Source: Roseicyclus sp. (GTDB lineage: Bacteria > Pseudomonadota > Alphaproteobacteria > Rhodobacterales > Rhodobacteraceae). Taken from it: DNA of 64,000 nt. The position numbers and the translations under genes are program-made. Positions 8,179 through 16,421 of the stretch are shown here, piece by piece (positions within the stretch are counted from its first letter, which is position 1; every line of letters begins with the position of its first letter). The notes beneath the pieces were generated by a model that did no database searches, had not been told where the DNA came from, and saw only the letters and a list, made by a program, of their open reading frames with translations. The stretch covers positions 1-64,000 of the forward strand of contig NZ_JAGYJN010000003.1 in assembly GCF_018402035.1 (NCBI RefSeq), in the 5' to 3' direction.

Positions 8179-9432
8179 ATGCCCAGCTTGTGCCGCGATT
8201 GTCTGACCCGTTTCGACCAGCGCCCGCGCTGTCCGGCATGTGCCAGCCCGCGCATCACCACCCATGCCGAGCTTTGGGATCTCTCCATCGCGCATATGGA
8301 TTGCGACGCCTTTTATGCGTCGGTTGAAAAACGCGACAATCCCGATCTGCGCGACAAGCCCGTGATCATCGGCGGTGGGCGGCGCGGCGTGGTTTCGACC
8401 GCTTGCTATATCGCGCGCATCAAGGGCGTGCGCTCGGCCATGCCGATGTTCCAAGCGCTCAAGCTCTGCCCCGAGGCGGTGGTCGTGCGCGGGCGCATGG
8501 ATGTCTATGCACAGGTCTCGGCCCAGATCCGCGCGATGATGGCCGATCTCACACCCGCAATTGAGCCGCTCTCGCTTGACGAGGCATTCTTGGATCTTTC
8601 CGGAACCGCTCGGCTGCATGGTGCGCCGCCTGCCGTGCTGGTGGCGGGGCTGGTCAAACGCATGCAGACCGAATTGGGCATTACCGGCTCCATCGGGCTG
8701 TCGCATAACAAGTTTCTGGCCAAGCTCGCCTCCGACCTCGACAAGCCGCGCGGCTTTTCGGTGATCGGCCGGGCCGAGACACTAGATTTCCTGCGCGACA
8801 AGCCGGTGCGCATGATCTGGGGGATCGGTGCCGCCGGCCAAGCAGCGCTCGAACAGGTCGGCATCCGCAGCTTCGCCGACCTGCGCCGTTGGGAACGCAA
8901 GGATCTTCAGGCGCGTTTCGGCACCATGGGCGAGCGCCTCTTCCATCTGGCCCGCGGCGAAGATACCCGCCGCGTCAGCCCGGACCGCGCGATCAAATCG
9001 ATCTCGAACGAGACGACCTTTGCCGACGACATCTCTGATCCCGATCTGCTCGATGGCCATATCTGGCGCTTAGCCGAGAAAATCGCCGACCGCGCCAAGG
9101 CACGCGGGCTTGCCGGGCGGGTTGTGACGCTCAAGCTCAAGCGCAATGATTTCAAGCTACTGACCCGGCGCGCCTCGCTCGATGACGGCACCCAGATCGC
9201 GGACCGCATCTACCGGGTGGCGCATGCGCTCTTGACGCAGGCCGATCACCCCAAACCCTATCGGCTGATCGGCCTCGGCCTGTCAGAGCTGATCCCCGCG
9301 GCGGCTGCCGATCGCGCCGGTGACCTGCTTGATCCCGGCCAATCCCGCCGCGCCGCCGCCGAGCGCGCAACCGATGCAATCCGTGCGCGATTCGGAACAG
9401 ACGCGATCCTCAAGGGCCGCGCGCTCCGCTAA
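8179..9432 (+). CDS. dinB: DNA polymerase IV (Y family) with N-terminal zinc-ribbon-like extension
   Basis: Error-prone translesion polymerase. 417 residues. The polymerase core begins at about residue 36, with catalytic MDCDAFYASVE (D41) and LSLDEAFLD near 132-140. The little-finger domain follows, containing VTLKLKRNDFKLLTR. Residues 1-25 carry two C-x2-C pairs (C5/C8 and C18/C21), a likely zinc knuckle absent from E. coli Pol IV. The start at MPSLCRDC keeps this extension. No clear LexA box was found upstream. Confidence 0.95.
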   Translation: MPSLCRDCLTRFDQRPRCPACASPRITTHAELWDLSIAHMDCDAFYASVEKRDNPDLRDKPVIIGGGRRGVVSTACYIARIKGVRSAMPMFQALKLCPEAVVVRGRMDVYAQVSAQIRAMMADLTPAIEPLSLDEAFLDLSGTARLHGAPPAVLVAGLVKRMQTELGITGSIGLSHNKFLAKLASDLDKPRGFSVIGRAETLDFLRDKPVRMIWGIGAAGQAALEQVGIRSFADLRRWERKDLQARFGTMGERLFHLARGEDTRRVSPDRAIKSISNETTFADDISDPDLLDGHIWRLAEKIADRAKARGLAGRVVTLKLKRNDFKLLTRRASLDDGTQIADRIYRVAHALLTQADHPKPYRLIGLGLSELIPAAAADRAGDLLDPGQSRRAAAERATDAIRARFGTDAILKGRALR

Positions 9433-9440
9433 GTCTATGC

Positions 9441-9494
9441 TTCTTCGTTTCATAAATATCCCGGGGGAGGCCGCAGGCCGGGGGCAGAGCCCCC
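9441..9494 (-). repeat. Rhodobacteraceae-type GC hairpin repeat, copy A
   Basis: The minus strand starts GGGGGCTCTGCCCCC, a hairpin, then a variable GC stretch, then CCCCCGGGATATTTATGAA. The same layout occurs at three other sites in this window (31312-31367, 60559-60606, 61947-61994). Here it fills the gap between the convergent dinB and N-formylglutamate amidohydrolase genes and may act as a terminator. It overlaps the stop codon of the latter. Confidence 0.7.
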
Positions 9495-10351
9495 TATTGC
9501 GCGGCCAGTGGCACCCGGCCCGGCCTTGCGATGATCACGCGCGATATGACCCGGGTAATGACCTCGCCTAGCTTCTCGAAATCGGCATTTGGGCGCAGGC
9601 TGCGCTCATCCATATAGAGGCCACGATCAATCTCGATCTGCACCGCGTGCCAACCACGCGATGGACGCCCATAATGCTGCGTGACAAACGCCCCGGCAAA
9701 GGGCGCATTGCGGATCACGCGCAACCCTTCGCCTAAAAACCCATCTTCCAGCGCATCAAGGATCTCACCAGAAGCCGAGGCACCGAATCGATCCCCCAAC
9801 ACCACTTGCGGCCGGGGGCGACCGGGCCGCACGACCGCGTCGAGCGCTTCATGCGGCATGGAATGGAAATCCAAAAGCACCGCCTCGCCAAAGCTGGCAT
9901 GGGCTGTCTGCATCAACCCCTCAAGCGCTGCATGATAGGGCCGCCACACTTGCGCGATGCGCGCCTCGGCCTCGGCACGGGTGATCTTGCCGCGATAGAT
10001 CGCGCGCCCATTGGCCACGACGCGCGGGATCACCCCAAGCCCCGAGGATATCCGCGGCGTCTGCATCACGCGGATGACACCCTCGATCACGCTAGGGTCC
10101 AACTCATCGGGGCTGCGGTTAAGATCCAGCCAAGCGCGCGGATATTCCGCCGCCAAGAGCGGCGCACCAAGGCTGGGTGCCTGTGCCACGAGAAGATCCA
10201 TAAAGGCATCTTCCGATGATCTGACGCTTGCCTCGTCCAAGACGCTCGCCGCCAAGAAGGCCGCCGGATAATACCGCCCCGAATGGGGCGAAGCCACCAC
10301 CACGGGCGTGAGCAACTCATCAGGACAGGCAAGGCGAAAAGCAGGCTGCAT
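9494..10351 (-). CDS. N-formylglutamate amidohydrolase family protein
   Basis: 285-residue member of the N-formylglutamate deformylase (HutG-like) family, which releases formate and glutamate in histidine breakdown. Visible family features are VVVASPHSGRYYP near the N-terminus, AEYPRAWLDLNRSPDELD, and LLDFHSMPHEA, all with likely metal-binding His/Asp/Glu. No hut genes are adjacent, so another N-formyl or N-acyl substrate is possible. The start is set by GGAG six bases before the ATG. Downstream it meets repeat copy A. Confidence 0.85.
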   Translation of the reverse strand: MQPAFRLACPDELLTPVVVASPHSGRYYPAAFLAASVLDEASVRSSEDAFMDLLVAQAPSLGAPLLAAEYPRAWLDLNRSPDELDPSVIEGVIRVMQTPRISSGLGVIPRVVANGRAIYRGKITRAEAEARIAQVWRPYHAALEGLMQTAHASFGEAVLLDFHSMPHEALDAVVRPGRPRPQVVLGDRFGASASGEILDALEDGFLGEGLRVIRNAPFAGAFVTQHYGRPSRGWHAVQIEIDRGLYMDERSLRPNADFEKLGEVITRVISRVIIARPGRVPLAAQ

Positions 10352-10414
10352 CGACGCTCCGTTCAAACATCTGTTGCCTTCATATAGCGGATTTTGCCGA
10401 TAATCCAAAAGCTC

Positions 10415-10443
10415 TTGAACCCCTACCCCAATCCTTCTATAGA
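10415..10443 (+). promoter_or_regulatory. Promoter of tRNA-Val / rpmJ
   Basis: TTGAAC (10415-10420) and TATAGA (10438-10443) are separated by exactly 17 bases, about 74 bases upstream of the tRNA gene. This is a good sigma-70-type promoter. The tRNA and rpmJ may share the transcript. Confidence 0.65.
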
Positions 10444-10516
10444 CCCGTCACCCATGCGGCGGGATGCGCGGAATCGGGCCTTGCGATGGCCGACCCTAGC
10501 TGACGTCCCGGGCAAA

Positions 10517-10591
<75 letters not shown>

Positions 10592-10661
10592 TGAACCGGT
10601 CCGCAAGGACCAAATGAAACCGAGAGGCGCGACGCCCGCGCCGCGACGAAGGAGATAGGCC

Positions 10662-10787
10662 ATGAAGGTCAAGAACTCGCTCCGCTCGCTCAAGCAGCGT
10701 CACCGCGATTGTCGCGTCGTGCGCCGCAAGGGTCGGGTCTATGTGATCAACAAGACCCAGCGCCGGTTCAAAGCCCGTCAGGGCTGA
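10662..10787 (+). CDS. rpmJ: 50S ribosomal protein L36
   Basis: 41-residue basic ribosomal protein starting [20 protein letters not shown] and ending RRFKARQG. The long 41-residue form is common in alphaproteobacteria. It has an excellent AAGGAG ribosome-binding site and lies 70 bases after tRNA-Val. A strong terminator follows directly. Only one of the zinc-binding cysteines of the short L36 type is visible, consistent with the zinc-independent C- form. Confidence 0.96.
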   Translation: MKVKNSLRSLKQRHRDCRVVRRKGRVYVINKTQRRFKARQG

Positions 10788-10808
10788 TCCTGCGTTATAT
10801 TCACAGCG

Positions 10809-10838
10809 AAAAAAGCCGCCCCTCGGGGCGGCTTTTTC
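10809..10838 (+). terminator. Rho-independent terminator after rpmJ
   Basis: GCCGCCCC paired with GGGGCGGC around a tight loop, with an A-run before and a T5 run after. It can serve both rpmJ and the convergent amidohydrolase pseudogene. Confidence 0.9.
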
Positions 10839-10859
10839 TTTGCGCGATGTGAGCATGCC

Positions 10860-12066
10860 TTACCCGATCCGCGCCGCCGCATCGGCCAAGACGGCAAGGC
10901 CCGTGATCAGATCGGCCTGATGCGTGTCCTCTTCGAAGGCATGCGAAATCCCCCCGATGGAGGGAACAAAGACCATGCCCACTGGCATTAAAACCGCCAA
11001 GTTCGATGCATCATGCAGCGCACCCGATGGCATAGCGCGCCAGCGCCCCGGTGCCACCGTGTCGGCCGCTTTAGACAAGATCGCTTGAAGCCCCACATCC
11101 ATCGGCATCGGCGATAGATCATGGCGCAAGCGCGTGGCGGTGACCTCACAGCCCGAACTTGCGGCTATATCGTCGAGCAATGCCATGATCGCCGCCTCCA
11201 TCCGGTCAAGCCTGTCGCTCTCGATATCGCGCCATTGCAACGAGAATGTCGCCCGCCCCGGCACGACCGAGGCCGCCCCCGGATGCAGCGCGATTTGGCC
11301 AATGGTCCAAACCGATTGGGGCGTCACGATATTGGCAAAGCGGTCGGGCAAGGCCGTGGCGATGCTGGCTGCAACACTGAAGGCATCGCGCCGATGCGCC
11401 ATCGGCGTGGTGCCCGCGTGGTTTTGCTGACCCATGATCGTGACCTGCAATTGCCGCAAACCCACGATCCCCGTGACCACGCCAATCGCTTCGCCCGCCA
11501 AATCCAAAACCGGCCCCTGCTCGATATGCATTTCGAGAAAGGCGCTGAACCGCGTGGGATCGACGAAATCGCCCACTCTTGCACCCAGCTGCGCGCGCGT
11601 CCGCAAAGGACAGCCCATCATTGGCCACCAGCCCATCGGCGGCCTCCAAGTCCAGCTTGCCTGACCAGACCGAACTGCCGGTCAAGGCACCAAAGCGGCC
11701 CTCCTCGTCTTGGAAACTGACCACGGAAATCGGGGGGCCGCCCGATTCGCGCGCCGCGCGTGCAATCTCCAGCGCGGCGACGACACCCAAGGCACCATCT
11801 AGCCACCCCCCCTCGGGCTGGGTATCGCTGTGTGAGCCCAGCAAAAGCGACCGACCCGGCGCAAGGCCAAAAAGATTGCCTACCGGGTCAAAGCGCGGCT
11901 CTAGCCCCGCTGCCGCCATTTGTTCGCCCAACCAATCACGGGCGGCCAAATCCTCAGGGGAAAAGGCGCGCCGCCGCACCCCCTTGCTGGCACTATCGCC
12001 CCCAAAGCGGCGCAGCGCGTGAAGATCGGCAAGGAAGCGGGCGGGATCGACGGGAATATGAGCCAT
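10860..12066 (-). pseudogene. M20-family Zn amidohydrolase (allantoate / N-carbamoyl-L-amino acid type), frameshifted
   Basis: Both halves of one enzyme are visible in different frames. The N-terminal half (12066 to about 11590) holds [21 protein letters not shown] and [10 protein letters not shown], the metal-site motifs. The C-terminal half (about 11600 to 10860) holds [10 protein letters not shown] and [17 protein letters not shown]. They join at a GCGCGCGC run near 11598-11606. Restoring one lost GC unit gives a clean frame of 402 residues. Such enzymes open N-carbamoyl or ureido groups in purine or pyrimidine breakdown. The start could also be an ATG at 12135. It is either a recent pseudogene or a sequence error. 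Confidence 0.85.
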
Positions 12067-12164
12067 GCCCATGTTGAAGCACGCCCCACGCCACGCGTCC
12101 AGCCGGGCCTTGCGATCCGGCCCGCGATCGCCCATCACCTGCCCAAACCGGGAAAGGAAGCGAC

Positions 12165-12814
12165 ATGGGTGAACTGGTTCTTGTGCGCCACGGCCAAGCG
12201 AATTCGGCGGCCGATGACGAGGCAGGCTATGACCGCCTGTCCGATCTGGGCCATCAACAGGCGCGCTGGCTGGGCGAATGGCTGCGCGACCATGACGCGC
12301 CATTCGACCGTGTCCTGACCGGATCGCTGCGCCGCCACCGCGAGACACTGGCCGCCATGGGCGAAATGGGTGCCACCCCCGAGGTCGATGCCCGCCTGAA
12401 TGAGCTGGATTATTTCAACCTGACCAAGGCGCATGCCGCGCGAAACGGCACCAGCCAGCACACGCCCGAGAATTTCGTCCACCACATCACCGATGTCATG
12501 CAAGCGTGGCAGCGCGCCGAGATCCAAGGCGATGAGACCTACGACAGCTTTGAGGGCCGCGTGGCCGAAATGCTGACGCTCGCCGCCCGTCCGGGCCGCC
12601 GCGTGCTATGCGTCACCTCGGGGGCGTGATCGGCATGATGGCGCGCCATCTGCTCGATCTTGATATTGCGCGCATGTCGCATCTGCTGGTGCCGATCCGC
12701 AATTGTTCGATCCATCGGGTGATGGTGCTGCCCGATGTGCAAATCTTGGCGGGCTTCAACGCCACCCCGCATCTGGATGGGCCGGACCGCAGCTATGCCA
12801 GGACGGAGTATTGA
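12165..12814 (+). pseudogene. Histidine phosphatase (phosphoglycerate mutase-like), frameshifted
   Basis: The N-terminal 154 codons contain the catalytic LVRHGQAN motif (RHG). The frame then stops at 12627-12629, just after VLCVTSG. The family continues with GGVIGMMARHLLDLD, which is found in the next frame to a stop at 12814. Adding one G to the G5 run at 12620-12624 restores a 216-residue protein. It is a phosphatase or mutase of unknown substrate. The restored stop lies directly before the start of the downstream gene. Confidence 0.85.
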
Positions 12815-13866
12815 ATGATCCATCTCTGGGTCCGCGCCGAAAGCCGCCCGAATGAAGACCGCGTTGGCCTGACACCCCAAGGGGCGGCTGCGCTGATCGG
12901 CAAGGGCTTCAAGCTCACCGTCGAAGACAGCCCGCGCCGCATCTTGGCGCTTGCGGATTATGTCGCCGCCGGTGCCGATGTGGCCCCGGCACATAGCTGG
13001 CCCACGGCCCCCCGCGATGCGATCATCTTCGGCCTCAAGGAACTGCCCGAGGATGGCACCCCCTTGGTCCATCGCCATATCATGTTCGGCCATGCCTATA
13101 AGGGGCAACAGGCCGGGCGCGCGCTTCTTGATCGCTTCCGCGTCGGTGGCTGGTACGCTTTATGATCTTGAATATCTTGTCGATACCGATGGCCGCCGGA
13201 TCGCGGCCTTTGGCTATTGGGCGGGCTATGCCGGGGCGGCGGTCTCAGCGCTGGCGCTGATCGCGCAGGCCAAGGGCGAGATCTGCCCGCCCATCGCGCC
13301 GATGCAAGATGCCGCCACGCTCAGGGCCGCGATCGCACCGGCGCTGTCGGCCCTGCCGCAACCCCCGCGGGTGATCATCATCGGCGCCAAGGGCCGCGTC
13401 GGCACAGGCGCCGCCGATTTCTGCCGCACCATGGGGCTTGCACCGACCCTGTGGGATATGGCCGAGACCGCCCATGGCGGCCCCTTCCCCGAAATTCTGG
13501 ATCACGAGATTTTTCTCAATTGCATCCTTGCCATGCCCGGCGTGCCTGTCTTTGTTCCACATACGGCCAAGACCACGCCGCGCGCCTTGCGGGTGATCGG
13601 CGATATCGCCTGCGATCCCGGTTCCGATTTCTCACCGATCAAGGTGTATGACCAGATCACCGATTGGGTGGCGCCCTGCGCGCCGCGTCCATGACGCACC
13701 GCCACTTGATGTGATGGCCATCGACAATCTGCCCTCGCTCTTGCCGCGCGAAAGCTCCGAGGATTACGCCGCCCAACTCTTGCCCAGCCTGATGACGCTC
13801 GACCGGCTGGATCAAGGGGTATGGGCCGGGGCAAAGGCGGTCTTTGACCGGCACATCGCGGGCTAG
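12815..13866 (+). pseudogene. Saccharopine dehydrogenase (NAD+, L-lysine-forming) type, two frameshifts
   Basis: Three consecutive frames together encode one LYS1/alanine dehydrogenase-like protein. The segments are RAESRPNEDRVGLTP in the first, then FGYWAGYAGAA and the NAD motif VIIIGAKGRVGTGA, then DVMAIDNLPSLLPRESSEDY. The breaks are an extra T at 13151 and an extra C in the CCC at 13674-13676. Removing both gives 349 residues, the normal size. The family interconverts saccharopine and lysine plus 2-oxoglutarate. The start abuts the upstream stop (TGAATG), suggesting an operon. Confidence 0.85.
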
Positions 13867-14570
13867 CGCGGCGTCAAGGCGACCGCGCGCATCGCCTCAT
13901 AGATCGGCATCGCCGCGGCCAAAAGTGCCGCGCGATTGGGTGGCAATTCCGGCAATGGCCCCTCTGCCCCGGCAAAACCTGTCGAGCGATGCACCGCATG
14001 ATACCAATGCGCGGCCCAGACGCCGTCGAAACCCTTGGCCCCCGCAGGCCATGCCAGCATGGATGCGCGATAGGGCAGCCCGATCTCGGCGCAAAGCGCG
14101 CCCAGCGCGCGGGCCGGATCGGCGCGAATATCCTCGGCCGCGATCACCGGGCCGCCCAAGACCTGCCATAACTGGGCCTGTTGGGGATATCCGATATCCT
14201 CCAACGTGATGTCATCGCGCTTTTCGGCATAGCTTGCGATCACCCGCGCGGGATGGCGGATCAAATGGATATTGACGCAATCCCCCGCCCAGCCCAGCGG
14301 GAAACCCGGCAGCATATGATGGGGCATATGCTTCATATACCAATGCGCCGCGCCATCCGGCACCGGACCGGCACAGCGCGCGGCAACGGCGGCGGGATCG
14401 GCCTCATGGGCGCGCAGAATATCGTCCCGCATCGGATGATCGGCCCCACTTGCTGCCAAGTAAGGCGCATAAAACGGCTCATCCCAGACCGCGCAATCGC
14501 CGCGCGCGGCAAAAGCATACATCATCGCGGTCGATAGGTTCCGCGGCCCCGACCACATCGCGATTTTCAC
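13863..14570 (-). CDS. Sulfotransferase-like P-loop protein
   Basis: 235-residue protein opening with KIAMWSGPRNLSTAMM, the PAPS/phosphate-binding loop style of bacterial sulfotransferase-family proteins. A second typical region is IHLIRHPARVIASYAEKR. The substrate is unknown. I prefer the GTG start at 14570, because GGGGGCGG precedes it and family members begin right before this motif; a TTG seven codons upstream is possible. Its stop codon overlaps the stop of the convergent saccharopine dehydrogenase gene. Confidence 0.8.
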   Translation of the reverse strand: MKIAMWSGPRNLSTAMMYAFAARGDCAVWDEPFYAPYLAASGADHPMRDDILRAHEADPAAVAARCAGPVPDGAAHWYMKHMPHHMLPGFPLGWAGDCVNIHLIRHPARVIASYAEKRDDITLEDIGYPQQAQLWQVLGGPVIAAEDIRADPARALGALCAEIGLPYRASMLAWPAGAKGFDGVWAAHWYHAVHRSTGFAGAEGPLPELPPNRAALLAAAMPIYEAMRAVALTPR

Positions 14571-14651
14571 GATCCGCCCCCGTTTTGCCAATGACCCCCA
14601 TTCGCCATGTCACGCGGCTGGGTGCAAGAGGCCACGGGCCAAGCACGGTCG

Positions 14652-14843
14652 TTATGATTTCATCGCGCAGGTGTTAATGCCAATCAGCCGGTAGAGCGGG
14701 CAAAAGCCAACCAACCCCGTGACAAGCGGCACAAGGCCAATCCAGCCCCACGGCGTCTGTGGCCCGACGAAGACCAGCGCCAAAAGGCCAAGGCCAAGGA
14801 TGATGCGCAAAGCGCGGTCGATATTGCCCTCATTACGAGACAT
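14652..14843 (-). CDS. Small inner-membrane protein, DUF2892 family
   Basis: 63 residues. It begins MSRNEGNIDRALRIILGL and contains two hydrophobic helices, ending in GFCPLYRLIGINTC. This is the YgaP-like membrane domain (DUF2892) signature, with the CPLY motif. In other proteins the domain is fused to rhodanese; here it stands alone. Function unknown. AAAGGA lies upstream of the chosen ATG. Confidence 0.88.
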   Translation of the reverse strand: MSRNEGNIDRALRIILGLGLLALVFVGPQTPWGWIGLVPLVTGLVGFCPLYRLIGINTCAMKS

Positions 14844-14997
14844 GGGATCGGTCCTTTCTCTGTGGATCATGGATCATACACAGCCCATAACCGGCGACCG
14901 CCCCGATCACCTTGTCATGGATCAATAGCGACAAGTCGCAGCGAAGCTTTGCACATCCCGGATTGACCATCGCCCCATTCCAGCGCAGATCGGTGCC

Positions 14998-15330
14998 ATG
15001 AGCGAAGATCCCAAACCACGTCGCACCCAGCATGTGTATACCCTTGTGGTCGAGGTTGGCCGCAAGGCGGGCGATGGTTTGCCCGACAAGGCCACGGGGG
15101 CCGCCCTTTTGTGCTATGCATCAGGCGTGGATGAGGCCGAAGCCGTGCGCGAGACGGTCGCGATTTTGAAACAGGCCGATCTTGCGCCGCTTGACGTCAC
15201 CGGCCACGGCACGCGCGAAGAACGCATGGAGGCGGGCGAAGAAATCGACGAGGATGAGGTCGCGCTAATGCAGCGCGCCGCGCAAGAAAACGCGGTTATC
15301 GTCGCACAGATGACCCCTTTTTACGACTAA
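14998..15330 (+). CDS. Conserved hypothetical protein (Rhodobacterales type)
   Basis: 110-residue acidic, soluble protein. The first half (TLVVEVGRKAGDGLPDKATGAALLCYASGVDEAEAVRETVAILKQA) looks like a compact alpha/beta fold. The C-terminal part is Glu-rich. I do not recognise a named family. Upstream (14844-14997) holds only the divergent promoter region. It is convergent with the Hint operon, 5 bases from its end. Confidence 0.65.
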   Translation: MSEDPKPRRTQHVYTLVVEVGRKAGDGLPDKATGAALLCYASGVDEAEAVRETVAILKQADLAPLDVTGHGTREERMEAGEEIDEDEVALMQRAAQENAVIVAQMTPFYD

Positions 15331-15335
15331 TTCTG

Positions 15336-16421
15336 CTAGATCAAAGTCCGCCGCCCCGTGGTCGAGGCCGCGATCAAGGCCTGCGCACTGGCCCGGTCGA
15401 GTACCGGCAGGCAAGGTGTGCGGTCCGTCTGGCTGAGATTTCGCTGCGCGCCCGCATCTTCGGCGGCAACCACATCAGCAAGCAGCGCGGTTTCAACACC
15501 GCAGCGGTCAATCGCCACGCAAGCGTGATCATCCAGCATTAAGTGGTACATGTCGCGCACAGGCATGCGACGGTCGCGCTGCGCGCCGGGGCTTGATGTC
15601 AGATCGCCGGCGCTGATCAAGACGCGCTCATGGCCAAACAGGTATTCCACGGCGGCACCGCTGCGCAAAACCCGCGTCTCTGGCGTGGTGACGATATCTT
15701 GCGCCAGCCCAAAATAAGGCGCGCGCAGCCGGATCGGCGCCATGCGCCCAAGGCAAAGACGCGGGCGGCGCGTGATCCAGCGCAGGGGCTTGGGCGGCCC
15801 ATCGGTCAAGATGAGCATCATATCAGGACGCAGTGCCTCCACCGGGATTGGCCCCTCGGTCGTAGGAAGAATAACCCCCGCCCCAAGTGCCGGAAGATCG
15901 CTTGAGCAGACATGGAAATCAGCGATTGCCGCAACATGACAGACGCGCAAGAACCTGTCGTCGCGCGGCAAGGCCTCGTCTAGCCGGGCGGCATGCGCGA
16001 CACCCAACCGTACCCTTATCCGCTGTCCGCGCGCATGGTTGACGAACTCGACCAGATCGGCCCGGCCCCGCGCGCAGGTCAAATAGCGCATGCCGATCAT
16101 GTCACCCGGCCGCGCAAAACCCGCCGTCGTGCTGAGGTCCGCCTCGCCGTGAACAAGACGCAAGGCACCATCGCGCTGGGCGTAAAGCGCAATCGCGCGC
16201 GACGCCTCGGCCACGCCTTGCCATAGTCTGAGCGGGTGCCTACCCGCGACAAACGGCATGCAGAATTCAAGCAAAAGCGACAATGCCATGTGCGGTTCGC
16301 GCTTGGCAAACCGCGGTGGCGGGATGCAGATCTGGCCCATATCCCAGACAGCGACCCAGTGATCGGCTGCCCCAAGGCGCACGCCGCTTGGCAAATCATC
16401 ATGCGTGAGGGCCAGATTCAC
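15336..16421 (-). CDS. Hint-domain-like protein lacking the usual N-terminal cysteine
   Basis: 361 residues. The C-terminal half aligns by eye with Rhodobacterales Hint (hedgehog/intein) domains: GPIPVEALRPDMMLILTDG, PLRWITRRP, VEYLFGHERVLISAGDL, then YHLMLDDHACVAIDRCGVET. The first strand reads ALGAGVILPTTEG, where the family has CFxxGT, so the nucleophilic cysteine is missing. Residues 1-175 are a different domain, possibly lectin-like (LamG); this is uncertain. Its start overlaps the stop of the upstream Hint gene (ATGA), so the two are co-expressed. Confidence 0.75.
   Translation of the reverse strand: MNLALTHDDLPSGVRLGAADHWVAVWDMGQICIPPPRFAKREPHMALSLLLEFCMPFVAGRHPLRLWQGVAEASRAIALYAQRDGALRLVHGEADLSTTAGFARPGDMIGMRYLTCARGRADLVEFVNHARGQRIRVRLGVAHAARLDEALPRDDRFLRVCHVAAIADFHVCSSDLPALGAGVILPTTEGPIPVEALRPDMMLILTDGPPKPLRWITRRPRLCLGRMAPIRLRAPYFGLAQDIVTTPETRVLRSGAAVEYLFGHERVLISAGDLTSSPGAQRDRRMPVRDMYHLMLDDHACVAIDRCGVETALLADVVAAEDAGAQRNLSQTDRTPCLPVLDRASAQALIAASTTGRRTLI

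Noticed and set aside
12600..12640. Programmed ribosomal frameshifting in the histidine phosphatase gene
   Set aside because: A G5 run alone is not a known slippery heptamer, there is no clear stimulatory structure, and neighbouring genes are broken by unrelated indels, so mutation or sequence error is simpler.
14833..15033. 66-residue minus-strand open frame upstream of the DUF2892 gene
   Set aside because: It overlaps both neighbours' starts, with no good start site or recognised family; best seen as intergenic.
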